A stretch of 64,000 nucleotides of DNA from Pseudobdellovibrionaceae bacterium (GTDB lineage: Bacteria; Bdellovibrionota; Bdellovibrionia; Bdellovibrionales; Bdellovibrionaceae), in assembly GCA_947449255.1 (NCBI GenBank), contig CANFQX010000005.1, forward strand, positions 62,001-126,000, written 5' to 3'. Positions 17,845 to 26,912 of this stretch are shown piece after piece. The translations under genes were made by a program, and so were the position numbers. The notes beneath the pieces are model-generated. The model saw only the letters and a list, made by a program, of their open reading frames with translations. It did no database searches and had not been told where the DNA came from. Each line of letters begins with the position of its first letter. Positions within the stretch are counted from its first letter, which is position 1.

Positions 17845-18665
17845 TGGAAAACAACTACAAAACACAAATCAAGGTTGGCATTTACCTTGCCCTAGGAACC
17901 CTCTGCATATTCACTTCCATTTTCTTTTTGGGAGGTGAAAAAGCCGTCTTTACAAAATTCACAGCAGTTCATGCCCATTTTGAGCAAGTCCAAGGACTTT
18001 CAGAAGGTAGCGTTGTTTCCCTTTCTGGAGTCAATGTAGGCAATATCAAAAAAATAGATTTCTTACCCAATCAAAACATGCTCGATGTTACGATGAGTAT
18101 CGATGAAAATTATATGAGCCGCGTCCGAAAAGATTCCCAAGTGGAAATCCGCACGCAAGGCGCCCTGGGTGATAAATATATTTTTATATTTTCTGGAAGT
18201 GCGGACAAGCCTCAGGCAGAAAGTGGCGATGTCCTATCGGTCGCCAACCCCTCTGATCTTCTGGGTGTTATTTCACAACGGGGCGGAGAAGCTGGGAAAA
18301 TCTTTGATGTCGTGAATGAATTTTATAAAATGGCAAGTTCAATCAATTCAGAAGGCCGCCTTGGAAAAATAATGAAGAACTTTGAATCGGCTTCAACAAA
18401 TTTAGCCAACACCAGCAGAGACGCACAATCTCTTATGGCCACCTTCAACCAGGGCAAAGAGCAAAATCAGACGGGACAAAAATTTTCTAAGTCTATCGAT
18501 AAACTTGAAGCTATTTTAAGCAAAATCGACAAAGGAGAGGGCACCTTGGGTTTGCTCATCAATGATCCCTCTATCCACAATCAACTGAAATCTTATTTAG
18601 GTGGATCACAAAGGAAGAATTATCTAAAAAGTTTATTGCGAACTTCAATTGAAAAAGAGGACTGA
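17844..18665 (+). CDS. mlaD: MlaD/MCE-domain substrate-binding protein
   Basis: Lipid-binding MCE protein anchored in the inner membrane and exposed to the periplasm. 273 residues: an N-terminal membrane helix (about 10-28, VGIYLALGTLCIFTSIFFLG), the MCE domain (about 40-115: GLSEGSVVSLSGVNVGNIKK, then QVEIRTQGALGDKYIFI), and a helical C-terminal tail ending in LGLLINDPSIHNQLKSYLGG. MlaB and MlaC are not encoded beside it, so the periplasmic shuttle must come from elsewhere or be replaced. Confidence 0.94.
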   Translation: MENNYKTQIKVGIYLALGTLCIFTSIFFLGGEKAVFTKFTAVHAHFEQVQGLSEGSVVSLSGVNVGNIKKIDFLPNQNMLDVTMSIDENYMSRVRKDSQVEIRTQGALGDKYIFIFSGSADKPQAESGDVLSVANPSDLLGVISQRGGEAGKIFDVVNEFYKMASSINSEGRLGKIMKNFESASTNLANTSRDAQSLMATFNQGKEQNQTGQKFSKSIDKLEAILSKIDKGEGTLGLLINDPSIHNQLKSYLGGSQRKNYLKSLLRTSIEKED

Positions 18666-18687
18666 TTTCAAATGCACTTTGTAAGAT

Positions 18688-19080
18688 CTAAAATTTAGAG
18701 ATGATTTGCTTTAAATTCGAATTGTCATCCTGAGGCACCTCGTGCCGGTCCAGAGTAAATTTAATATATTTAACAAAATTGCTGTCAAACTTCTGATTGA
18801 TCGTTTCACGGATATGATCTTTCATGAAGACCATTTGCTGCATCCAAGTTGAGTTTCTAACCCAAACATATAAAACGCCTCTTTGAAAACCCACGGGCTC
18901 GGCATTTTTTGAAATTGTTGGCCCAACAACTTCTTCCCATTTAGCCCATAACTTCCAGCGCATAAACTGTTCTGACAAAGGTGACTTGCCATTTTCGAAA
19001 AGACTTTGTAGTACTTCCGATCCAAGGGAAAGTTTTTTCTTTTTATAATTTGGATTGTTTTGATTCATATTATAGCCCAT
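18688..19080 (-). CDS. dciA: DciA-family (DUF721) replicative helicase loader
   Basis: 130 residues of the DUF721/DciA family, the loader of the replicative DNA helicase in bacteria lacking DnaC or DnaI. The conserved core is RWKLWAKWEEVVGPTISKNA, GVLYVWVRNSTWMQQMVFMK and IRETINQKFDSNFVKYIKFT, the usual 'W-x-x-VVG' and 'L-x-V-x-x-S-x-W-x-Q-x-L' pattern. The N-terminus is Asn/Lys-rich. A second in-frame ATG at 19068 could be the true start. The gene converges on mlaD with 22 bases between them, and diverges from trmFO. Confidence 0.85.
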   Translation of the reverse strand: MGYNMNQNNPNYKKKKLSLGSEVLQSLFENGKSPLSEQFMRWKLWAKWEEVVGPTISKNAEPVGFQRGVLYVWVRNSTWMQQMVFMKDHIRETINQKFDSNFVKYIKFTLDRHEVPQDDNSNLKQIISKF

Positions 19081-19155
19081 GTCTTTTGAGAGACCTGCAA
19101 TTTAGCAGAGAGCTCTCCAGGAAAGAACCTTTAAAAACAGAAAGCACCTTAAAAG

Positions 19156-20484
19156 ATGATTTCATTGTCCGAAAATAAAAAAATTACCGTGGTTGGAGCT
19201 GGGCTGGCTGGGTCTGAATGCGCTTTACAGCTAGCTGATAAGGGTTATCAGGTGGTTTTGATTGAAATGCGCGGCAAGACTATGACACCTGCCCATAAAA
19301 CGGATAAATTTGGGGAATTGGTGTGTTCGAACTCCTTTGGCAGCCTCAATGAAATTTCTGCTCCTGGTCAACTCAAATGGGAAGCTAAAATGCTGGGTTC
19401 CCACATTTTGGATATTGCCCACAAAGCAGCTGTCCCTGCGGGCCAAGCCCTCGGCATGGACCGAGAGGTTTTTTCAGAACTCATCACTGAAAGAATTAAG
19501 AATCACCCCAAGATAGAAATTCAAACCCATGTGGCAGGATCTTTAAAAGACATCCCTCGGCCGGTTGTTATCGCCACGGGGCCTTTAACTCATGATGATC
19601 TTGCCGAAGATCTTCGTCAGCATTTTGGCGATGAATTCCTTTATTTCTTTGATGCCATTGCACCTATCATTGATGCTGAATCGATTGACACAACGATCGC
19701 ATGGAAGGCCGACCGCTATGGCAAGGGCACCGATGACTATTACAACTGCCCGATGAATAAAGAAGAGTACAATCGTTTCATCGCAGAAGTGACCGCCGCT
19801 CGAAAAATAGAACCCAAACATTTTGAGACGACAAATTTTTTTGAAGGCTGCATGCCCATCGAAGTTATGGTTGAGCGTGGTCCTCAGACCTTGCGTTTTG
19901 GTCCCATGAAACCCATTGGCTTAGATGATCCCAGAACAGGCCGTTATCCTTGGGCTGTCGTGCAACTTCGGCAAGACAATAAAGAGGGCACGGCCTTTAA
20001 CATGGTCGGCTTTCAAACGCGCATGGCCTATTCGGAACAAGTCCGTGTTTTTCGCATGATACCTGGGCTTGAGAATGCAGAGTTTTTAAAGCTTGGCAGC
20101 ATTCATAGGAACCTTTTTATCAATTCACCGAAGCGATTAAATAAAGATCTTTCAAGCAAGTTAGATCCTTGGTTGTTTTTTGCGGGACAGATCACGGGAG
20201 TTGAGGGTTACTTTGAATCCACTTGCATCGGCCTTTTAGTTGCTCAATTCTTGGATCAAAAATTACAAGATAAAACATTTAGCCCACCTCCTAGAGAGTC
20301 TGCATTGGGATCACTCATGGAGGCCATCACGGACCCAACAAGGGCTGAGCACTTCCAACCGACCAATATTAATTTTGCGCTCTTCCCGCCTTTGGCCGAA
20401 AGGGAGCGCGACAAAGAAACCCGCAAAAAGAAACAAATTGCCCTAGCGCGAGAATCTTTTGAGGCTTGGATTGAAAAAAAATAA
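19156..20484 (+). CDS. trmFO: TrmFO, folate/FAD-dependent tRNA (uracil-54-C5)-methyltransferase
   Basis: Makes ribothymidine-54 in tRNA using methylenetetrahydrofolate and FAD. 442 residues, normal length. The N-terminal FAD-binding motif is VVGAGLAGSECALQLADKGY (about 12-31). TrmFO-specific motifs are TDKFGELVCSNSFGS, CPMNKEEY, FFEGCMPIEVMVERGPQTLR (the conserved Cys region), VVQLRQDN and FAGQITGVEGYFESTCIGLL. It is a stand-alone gene with a weak purine-rich ribosome site. Confidence 0.97.
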   Translation: MISLSENKKITVVGAGLAGSECALQLADKGYQVVLIEMRGKTMTPAHKTDKFGELVCSNSFGSLNEISAPGQLKWEAKMLGSHILDIAHKAAVPAGQALGMDREVFSELITERIKNHPKIEIQTHVAGSLKDIPRPVVIATGPLTHDDLAEDLRQHFGDEFLYFFDAIAPIIDAESIDTTIAWKADRYGKGTDDYYNCPMNKEEYNRFIAEVTAARKIEPKHFETTNFFEGCMPIEVMVERGPQTLRFGPMKPIGLDDPRTGRYPWAVVQLRQDNKEGTAFNMVGFQTRMAYSEQVRVFRMIPGLENAEFLKLGSIHRNLFINSPKRLNKDLSSKLDPWLFFAGQITGVEGYFESTCIGLLVAQFLDQKLQDKTFSPPPRESALGSLMEAITDPTRAEHFQPTNINFALFPPLAERERDKETRKKKQIALARESFEAWIEKK

Positions 20485-20736
20485 ATAGGCTGTCGATGCA
20501 CACAAAAATGCCGCAATGCTGTTCTAGACGCGGATCTGGAGAGATTTGCGTCATTTCAACTCAAAGCGCTATCTTTCCGATGGCAGTGCATTAACACCCT
20601 ATGAATACAGAGGTTTTCTTTCAACTCGCCGCCTTAATCAGACCAGGAATCAAATCTCAAATAATTTTATAATTCTAATTTAGAGTCATATACCTTGCTC
20701 CTGCACCCACCCATGGGCTACCTAGGGCGAACAAGT

Positions 20737-21453
20737 ATGAATTTAATTTTAAGATTACGACAGAAATTTCCAATCGCACACGTTTTTGCAATCATCCTGG
20801 TTGTCAGCGGTTGCGATGGGATTCACCTCAGTGAAACAACAAGTTTTGCCAGTGCCTTTGAATTCAAAGGTGGATCGAAGAATTTAAATTATCTTGATAG
20901 AAATGATATCTCTGGATTCTTTAAGAGCATTCATTACACGCTCCCGCTCTATATAAAATCTTTTAAAACCTCAGCCACCAAAAATAAATTGCCTTGGCAG
21001 TTGATAGCTTCCGTGGCTTATCAGGAATCACACTGGGACGCAGAGGCGATGAGCTTCACTGGTGTTCGAGGATTGATGCAGCTGACGACAGAAACAGCAG
21101 ATCATATGGAGGTCGAAGATCGCAACGATCCTCACCAAAGCATTCAAGGTGGATCAAAATACCTGCGCTATTTAATTGATAAAATTCCAAACACCATCAA
21201 TTCAACGGATCGAATCCATCTTGCCCTGGCTGCTTACAACATTGGACTGGGACATCTTCGAGATGCGCAGAAATTGGCTGAACAATTGGGCCGCAATCCA
21301 AACTCATGGAAAGAACTCAAAGAAGTCCTTCCTTTGTTGGCAGACAATTCCTATTCAAAAAATTTAGAATTTGGATCTGCACGAGGCTATGAAACAGTAG
21401 AGTTCGTGGATCGTGTGAATTCATTTTATTATTTGATGAAGGCTGCTCGATAA
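20737..21453 (+). CDS. Lipoprotein lytic transglycosylase (SLT domain)
   Basis: Cleaves the glycan strands of peptidoglycan. From ATG 20737 the product is 238 residues: a signal peptide ending in lipobox VVSGC (about 24-28), then an SLT/goose-lysozyme-like domain at about 80-200. Seen: QLIASVAYQESHWDAEA with the presumed catalytic Glu, GVRGLMQLTTETA, GGSKYLRYLIDKIP, and LALAAYNIGLGHLRDAQ. This resembles the C-terminal catalytic domain of MltF-type enzymes without the substrate-binding-protein half. The start 42 bases upstream, at 20695, would place the signal peptide internally. Confidence 0.9.
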   Translation: MNLILRLRQKFPIAHVFAIILVVSGCDGIHLSETTSFASAFEFKGGSKNLNYLDRNDISGFFKSIHYTLPLYIKSFKTSATKNKLPWQLIASVAYQESHWDAEAMSFTGVRGLMQLTTETADHMEVEDRNDPHQSIQGGSKYLRYLIDKIPNTINSTDRIHLALAAYNIGLGHLRDAQKLAEQLGRNPNSWKELKEVLPLLADNSYSKNLEFGSARGYETVEFVDRVNSFYYLMKAAR

Positions 21454-21594
21454 AAAAGTTTTGTAGACAAAACCTGTGCCGTATCGACTGCACAGCTATA
21501 AAAATTTGACCAGATCTTTCAGCTTTCGACCATTATTCCCAGAAATTGATCACTGATTGGAACCTAAGTTGTTCCTGACTTTCACTAAAAGTAG

Positions 21595-21883
21595 AATTTA
21601 TTTTTTTCAACTATTGATGAGATTAAAATAAAATTTTTAATCACAGGGTCCAGCGCTCGCAAACTCAAACGAGGGCAGGCTAATTTACTGCCAGGTAGAA
21701 TTATTAACCGATCCTTATTTCCAGTCACAGTGGAAGAGTTAAATTATAAAATTCCTACGCCATTGGTTGAAAAAAAATCAACCTCAAATTGAAACTGTAT
21801 TATTTCACTTTGGATCTAAAAGTTTTAAAGTTGATGGAGTTTGGTGCTTGAACTGGCTTGAGGGTCTTAAAAAGTATTTTTAA
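21595..21883 (+). pseudogene. Remnant of a DUF4143-type AAA ATPase
   Basis: Decayed coding DNA in two adjacent frames. The first piece (frame ending TGA 21790-21792) reads IDEIKIKFLITGSSARKLKR, GQANLLPGRIINRSLFPVTV, EELNYK. This is the sensor segment 'FLLTGSSARKL...NLL.GR...FPLT..EL' of the DUF4143 ATPase family. The second piece, shifted by one base, reads SKSFKVDGVWCLNWLEGLKK, YF and stops at 21881-21883, resembling the C-terminal end of such proteins. Walker A, most of the middle and the start codon are missing. It lies in the 595-base gap between the lytic transglycosylase and glmS. Confidence 0.75.
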
Positions 21884-21994
21884 AAGCTTAAGGCACACAG
21901 CCCGCGAGAAAGCCGAACTCCCCACATTTCCCCCTCACTCAGCAGATCAGCCCGGAGGGCCACTTTAAAGGGTTTTGCGAGAGGCTAGAGAGTA

Positions 21995-22026
21995 GGACTA
22001 AAGCTTTCAACTGAAAGCTTTAGTCC
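21995..22026. terminator. Strong hairpin downstream of glmS
   Basis: Perfect 14-bp arms GGACTAAAGCTTTC and GAAAGCTTTAGTCC enclose an AACT loop, 23 bases beyond the glmS stop. The position suggests transcription termination of the glmU-glmS unit. There is no U-tract on either strand, so it could also act as an mRNA 3' stabiliser or be a mobile palindromic element. Confidence 0.55.
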
Positions 22027-22048
22027 CGCCCCCTGTTTCCCCTTCCCA

Positions 22049-23935
22049 CTACTCCACAGTCACCGACTTTGCCAAATTCCGCGGCTGATCGACATCATAG
22101 CCCAGACTGCAAGCCAAGTGGTACGACATCAACTGCAATGGAATGACCGAAATGATGGCGCTGACAGTCCAATGTGTTTTCGGCATCGCCAAATAATATT
22201 CACTGATGGATCTAAGTTTTTCATTTTCACCCGTGCCAATGGAAATTATTTTTCCACCGCGGGCACGAGCTTCCTCAAGATTGCTGATCGTCTTGTCGTA
22301 CCACTGGTCGGTTGGAGCAACCATAACAATAGCCATGCGCTCATCGATCAAAGCTAAGGGTCCATGCTTCATTTCGCCGGCGGCGTATCCTTCGGCATGC
22401 ATGTAGGCCAGTTCTTTTAACTTTAGTGCCCCCTCCATCGCAATGGGGTAGCTGATGCCTCGGCCCATATATAAAAAACCACGGAAGAGCTTTAGACCAG
22501 CCGCAGCCTCTTCAAAGTATTTATCAAAGGCCAATACACCTTCCATTTGGCTTGGCACAGCCAGCAGTGCCGTCACGAGTTCTTTTTCCGTTTCTATGCT
22601 CATCACTTCGCGAGTGCGCGCGATCGCGATAGACAGGCAATTGATCACAGCCAGTGTGCTTGTAAAGGCCTTCGTTGAGGCCACGCCAATCTCTGGTCCT
22701 GAGTTCATATACAAATGACCTTGAGCTTCTCGATCAATCGTTGAATTGCGGACGTTGCAGATACTTAAAGTGGTGGCGCCTAATTCTTTGGCCAATCGAA
22801 TCGCGGCGAGGGTGTCAGCGGTTTCCCCACTTTGAGAAATCGTAACAACCAAAGTGTTTGGTGGCACAACCGGTTTTCGATACCTAAATTCACTAGCAAT
22901 ATCGACTTCAACCGGAACTCTAGCCAACTGCTCAATGAGATATTTACCAATAGTTCCAGCATAAAAACTAGTTCCACAGGCCACGATAAAGACACGCTCA
23001 ATTTTTTTAAAGACCTCTTGAGTTTTTAACCAGTCTTCAGCTGTGTTCAGCTCCTCGAGCTTTTGCACCGACTGGCCACCGAAGCCAATATTTTTTAGTG
23101 ACACAGAAAAAGTGTCTGGATTGATGTGGGGCTCAATGGCTGAAGCCACAGCTCTTGGCTGTTCATAAACTTCTTTAAGCATATAATGAGCGAAACCCTG
23201 TTTTTCAACCATCTCAGGATTCCAATTCAATTCAACTTCTTTTTTATGAATTGGAAATCCATTGGCAGAAAAGAAGCTGACTTCGGTCCCTTTGATATAG
23301 GCAATTTCACGATCTTCAAGATAGACGAATCTTTTCGTGTATTGAATCAACGCTTGAACATCGCTGGCCACGAACATTTCATTTTTGCCAAGTCCAACAA
23401 CCAATGGCGGACCATCTTTAAATGCTACAAGGTGATCGGGTTGATTTTCCCACATGACTAAAATGGAAAAGGCTCCACGAAGTTTACTTAACGTTCTTTC
23501 AACGGCCTTAAAAAGGTCCTGGGTCACTTCAATTTCATTGGCAATCAAATGCGCTACCAATTCAGAATCCGTGTCTGAAGTGATGACGGCACCTTCGGTC
23601 AATAGCTCTTCCCGAATTTCCAAATAGTTCTCAATGATTCCATTGTGAACTAAGTTGATTCCCCGAACTTGATGAGGATGGGCGTTTCTTTCTGAGGGCT
23701 TGCCATGAGTGGCCCAACGAGTGTGCCCAATTCCTAAGTGGCCATCAAAAGTCTCGCCCTGCAATTTATCTTCGAGCTCTTTCAATTTACCTTGAGCGCG
23801 AATTCTTTTGGTCTTTCCTTGATCCAATATGGCGACACCAGCACTGTCATAGCCGCGATATTCAAGTTTTTTTAAACCGCTTACAATGATGTCTTTTGGA
23901 TTCTGATAACCTAGGTAGCCGACTATGCCGCACAT
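22049..23935 (-). CDS. glmS: Glucosamine--fructose-6-phosphate aminotransferase GlmS
   Basis: First step of UDP-GlcNAc synthesis: fructose-6-P plus glutamine gives glucosamine-6-P. 628 residues. The N-terminal glutaminase domain begins MCGIVGYLGYQ with Cys2 as nucleophile, followed by LEYRGYDSAGVAI and GIGHTRWATHGKPSERNAHP. Two SIS isomerase domains follow (IVACGTSFYAGTIGKYLIEQ; VTISQSGETADTLAAIRLAK; LFRGFLYMGRGISYPIAMEG). The C-terminus DQPRNLAKSVTVE is the conserved tail. It is about 20 residues longer than E. coli GlmS, in the linker region. It lies 67 bases downstream of glmU; no glmS ribozyme core is apparent there. Confidence 0.97.
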   Translation of the reverse strand: MCGIVGYLGYQNPKDIIVSGLKKLEYRGYDSAGVAILDQGKTKRIRAQGKLKELEDKLQGETFDGHLGIGHTRWATHGKPSERNAHPHQVRGINLVHNGIIENYLEIREELLTEGAVITSDTDSELVAHLIANEIEVTQDLFKAVERTLSKLRGAFSILVMWENQPDHLVAFKDGPPLVVGLGKNEMFVASDVQALIQYTKRFVYLEDREIAYIKGTEVSFFSANGFPIHKKEVELNWNPEMVEKQGFAHYMLKEVYEQPRAVASAIEPHINPDTFSVSLKNIGFGGQSVQKLEELNTAEDWLKTQEVFKKIERVFIVACGTSFYAGTIGKYLIEQLARVPVEVDIASEFRYRKPVVPPNTLVVTISQSGETADTLAAIRLAKELGATTLSICNVRNSTIDREAQGHLYMNSGPEIGVASTKAFTSTLAVINCLSIAIARTREVMSIETEKELVTALLAVPSQMEGVLAFDKYFEEAAAGLKLFRGFLYMGRGISYPIAMEGALKLKELAYMHAEGYAAGEMKHGPLALIDERMAIVMVAPTDQWYDKTISNLEEARARGGKIISIGTGENEKLRSISEYYLAMPKTHWTVSAIISVIPLQLMSYHLACSLGYDVDQPRNLAKSVTVE

Positions 23936-24002
23936 AAATTCACCTGTTTGCTCATGCTAATTTTTATTAAAAACATTTCAGTCAAAAAATGCTCGCCTTG
24001 AT

Positions 24003-25433
24003 TCACTCTGAGGGTTCCGTTTCTTTAGACTTGGGGGCGTAATTTTCTTTTACAATTTGTTTTCCACGAGCCACTGCCAAGGCCTTTGCTGGGACATCTT
24101 TTGTGATCGTCGAACCCGATCCGATGATGGCATCGTGACCAATCTCAATAGGTGCGACAAACTGAGTGTCGCTGCCAACAAAAACTCGATCCCCAATGAT
24201 CGTCTTATATTTCTTATGATCGATCGCATAATTGCAAGTTATGGTTCCGCACCCGATATTGACGTCTTCGCCCACTTCAGCATCACCCAAATAGGTCAAA
24301 TGCCCCGCTTTAGATCGTTTTCCAAATTTTGTTTTTTTCATTTCAACAAAGTTTCCGACATGGGCCTCTTCACCAATCTCAGTCTCAGGACGAAGACGCG
24401 CATAGGGACCGACCACGGCCTTATTTTGAACTTTTGATTTTTCAAGATAGGATCCGCCGCGAACTTGAACGCTGTCACCGATTTCACAATCAGAAATGAA
24501 GCAATTGGATTCGATCACAGAAAAAGATCCTATTTGAGTTCGGCCCCTAATGAAGTTGTTGGGATAAAGCACTGTCCCTGCACCAATCTGTACAGTTTCT
24601 TCAACGTAAGTCGTGCGAGGGTCTATCATTAAGACACCTTCTTCAAGCAGACGAAGGGCCTTTCTTTTAAACACAAGTCGCGTTGCCTTAGCTAATTCTA
24701 ATTGGTTATTCACACCAACAGCAACCTTGGCCGTCGCTTTGATCGCGTGAACTCGCAGTTGATCTTGAATGCACAATGCGATCAGATCCGTGATATAGAA
24801 CTCTTTTTTGACATTGTTATTTTTAATTTTTGGCAGAAACTCGGCCAAAACATCGGCTTTCGCAATATAAATTCCAGTGTTGATTTCGCTGATTTTCAGC
24901 GCTTCAGCTGAGGCATCCTTGGCTTCAACGATGGCCATGAGATCTCCTCGGTGCCGCACGATTCGACCGAATTCTCCGGGATTTTTTACCTCAGCTGTAA
25001 CAACAGCCAGGTCGCACTTTTCATCTCTAAATATTCTTAAGAAATCTTTAATATCCGAAGCTTCTATGAGGGGATGATCTCCATTCATAATAACCACATC
25101 GCCTTCGATATCTTCTGGTCTTGCACAGCGAACAGCATGAGCCGTTCCCAGTTGTTCGTCCTGGGCATAACAAACCACTCCCTGCATGGGCTCTATGATT
25201 TGACGAACTAGATTTTGACCATGACCAACAACAACACGAATTTGAGTGGCGCCAGCAAGCTTTGAGGCTTCAATCACTTTTTCGATCATTGGCCTTCCCG
25301 CGACAGGATGCAAAACCTTAGGTAGTGGAGACTTCATGCGAGTCCCCTTCCCAGCGGCTAAGGCTATCACTGTTAAATTTTGCGCCGGAGGCGTTTCTTT
25401 TCGGTTATCCATTTTCAAATCATTTGAGGCCAT
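24003..25433 (-). CDS. glmU: Bifunctional GlmU (GlcN-1-P acetyltransferase / UDP-GlcNAc pyrophosphorylase)
   Basis: Makes UDP-GlcNAc for peptidoglycan and lipid A. 476 residues. The N-terminal pyrophosphorylase domain has LAAGKGTRMKSPLPKVLHPV, AQDEQLGTAHAV and the metal-binding Asp in VVIMNGDHPLI. The C-terminal left-handed beta-helix acetyltransferase domain has GPYARLRPETEIGEEAHVGN, GCGTITCNYAIDHKKYKT and DRVFVGSDTQFVAPIEIG. An AAGGA site sits 10 bases before the ATG. It diverges from the amidase gene and is followed by glmS in the same direction. Confidence 0.97.
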   Translation of the reverse strand: MASNDLKMDNRKETPPAQNLTVIALAAGKGTRMKSPLPKVLHPVAGRPMIEKVIEASKLAGATQIRVVVGHGQNLVRQIIEPMQGVVCYAQDEQLGTAHAVRCARPEDIEGDVVIMNGDHPLIEASDIKDFLRIFRDEKCDLAVVTAEVKNPGEFGRIVRHRGDLMAIVEAKDASAEALKISEINTGIYIAKADVLAEFLPKIKNNNVKKEFYITDLIALCIQDQLRVHAIKATAKVAVGVNNQLELAKATRLVFKRKALRLLEEGVLMIDPRTTYVEETVQIGAGTVLYPNNFIRGRTQIGSFSVIESNCFISDCEIGDSVQVRGGSYLEKSKVQNKAVVGPYARLRPETEIGEEAHVGNFVEMKKTKFGKRSKAGHLTYLGDAEVGEDVNIGCGTITCNYAIDHKKYKTIIGDRVFVGSDTQFVAPIEIGHDAIIGSGSTITKDVPAKALAVARGKQIVKENYAPKSKETEPSE

Positions 25434-25490
25434 ATTTAAAGTTCCTTTTAAATGCTTTTCTTCTTAGAAAAAAACAGGCTTAATTATCAC

Positions 25491-26192
25491 ATGCAAGAAA
25501 AAATTATTCACCAACGAACTTGGGCGCATTCCGCCTCAGGAAAATCGATTGAACTGTATAAAAAAAAACACACTCCAAGGGCAGAGCAATTCCAAGACAG
25601 TCCCATTCTCTTTGTTGGTGGCGTCCACGGCGATGAACCTGAAGGTGTCCATTTAGCCACGAAACTGCTGGAATGGCTTCAGGAAAATGAAAAAAATGAA
25701 ACAAAAAAAATCACTCCCTGGATCTTAATTCCCTGCTTGAATCCCGACGGTTACTCACAAAATGAGCGCACCAATGGAAATGGCGTAGACCTTAATCGAA
25801 ACTTTCCAGCCCGCGACTGGGAGCCACTGGCAAAGGCTCCTCGCTATTATCCTGGCCCTTCGCCCGGAAGTGAGCCCGAAATTCAGGCTTTAGTGAAACT
25901 CATTGAGGACGAAAAGCCACATCTTATAGTACACTTTCACTCTTGGAAGCCTTGCGTTGTCTACACTGGAAAAACCGGTGCAAAAGCAGCTGAGGTGCTT
26001 GCGACGGGAACTGGGTATGAATGTCACGAAGACATCGGCTATCCAACGCCAGGCAGTCTCGGGCAATACGGTTGGCTTGAACATCAAATTCCAGTCGTCT
26101 GCATCGAAGAACAAGAGAATATCGATTTGGAACTTGTTTGGCCTCACTTTAAAATTGGCCTTGAATTACTGCTCACTAAAGAAGGAACGTAA
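25491..26192 (+). CDS. mpaA: M14-family zinc carboxypeptidase, MpaA-like murein peptide amidase
   Basis: Probably cleaves the gamma-D-Glu/meso-diaminopimelate bond of murein peptides in the cytoplasm. No signal peptide is present. From ATG 25491 it has 233 residues; an in-frame ATG at 25452 lies close to the divergent glmU start. Zinc site: GGVHGDEPEG (H-x-x-E) and the third ligand in HFHSW. Other M14 motifs: LNPDGYSQNERTNGNGVDLN with RNFP, the substrate-gating region YPTPGSLGQYGWLE, and a catalytic Glu in VVCIEEQENID. It abuts the HAD gene directly (stop then ATG). In a predator it could recycle prey peptides; that is inference. Confidence 0.85.
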   Translation: MQEKIIHQRTWAHSASGKSIELYKKKHTPRAEQFQDSPILFVGGVHGDEPEGVHLATKLLEWLQENEKNETKKITPWILIPCLNPDGYSQNERTNGNGVDLNRNFPARDWEPLAKAPRYYPGPSPGSEPEIQALVKLIEDEKPHLIVHFHSWKPCVVYTGKTGAKAAEVLATGTGYECHEDIGYPTPGSLGQYGWLEHQIPVVCIEEQENIDLELVWPHFKIGLELLLTKEGT

Positions 26193-26912
26193 ATGTCCAC
26201 GAACCAGCGAAGTTTACAAGATTCAGAAGACACTAAATATAAAAGCATAGTCTTTGATCTTGATGACACTTTACTGGACACCTCGGGTTTGCTGGTTCCA
26301 ATGGCCTCGATGAAAGCTTGCAAAGCCATGATCGATGTTGGACTCAACTGCACTTTTGAAGACTGTATGAAAATGCGTCACCAACTTGCCGCAGATCAAT
26401 CTCACACCGAAATTTTCACTAAAATCGTTGATCACTTTGGATGCCCTTTGCCAGGTAAAGCCATTCATGACGCCCTGGAGGTTTTTTATAATCCTGCCAT
26501 ACCAGAAAATTTACCACTGATGCCCGGAGCAATAGAAAATCTGATTCATCTTGGAAAAAATTATTCTATTTTTTTAGTGACGATGGGGTCTGAGTCCGCT
26601 CAACGCAATAAAATTAGGGCTCTAAAAATAGAAAAGTTTTTTAAAAAAATATACATTCTCAATGGCTTTATTGGCGAGAAAAAGCAAATCGCCTTTTCTG
26701 ACATCCTAAATATTCAAAAACACAGTCCCTTGCAATTGCTCAGCATTGGAAATCGACTTTCAAGTGAAATTCGGGATGCGAAAAGGATCGGCTCTGAGAC
26801 TTGCTATTTTGCCCACGGGGAGCATGTCGGCGAAATGGCCCTTTACCCTGAGGACCATCCTGATTTTACTATTTTTCACCACAAGGATTTGATCAGAACA
26901 TGCGGTCTTTAA
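26193..26912 (+). CDS. HAD-superfamily hydrolase
   Basis: 239 residues. The HAD nucleophile motif is VFDLDDTLLD (about 20-29), followed by an alpha-helical cap (30-115). Motif II is LVTMGSESAQRNKIRAL, the motif III Lys lies in FIGEKKQ, and motif IV is modified (SIGNRLSSEIRDAKRIG, with Asn where GD is usual). It is probably a phosphatase of small phosphorylated metabolites; the substrate is unknown. A GAAGGA ribosome site lies in the end of the amidase gene. It overlaps the histidine kinase gene by 13 bases, so amidase, HAD, kinase and regulator probably form one unit. Confidence 0.85.
   Translation: MSTNQRSLQDSEDTKYKSIVFDLDDTLLDTSGLLVPMASMKACKAMIDVGLNCTFEDCMKMRHQLAADQSHTEIFTKIVDHFGCPLPGKAIHDALEVFYNPAIPENLPLMPGAIENLIHLGKNYSIFLVTMGSESAQRNKIRALKIEKFFKKIYILNGFIGEKKQIAFSDILNIQKHSPLQLLSIGNRLSSEIRDAKRIGSETCYFAHGEHVGEMALYPEDHPDFTIFHHKDLIRTCGL

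Noticed and set aside
23936-24002. glmS ribozyme or riboswitch upstream of glmS
   Set aside because: The gap is only 67 bases, too short for the ribozyme, and no conserved core is visible.
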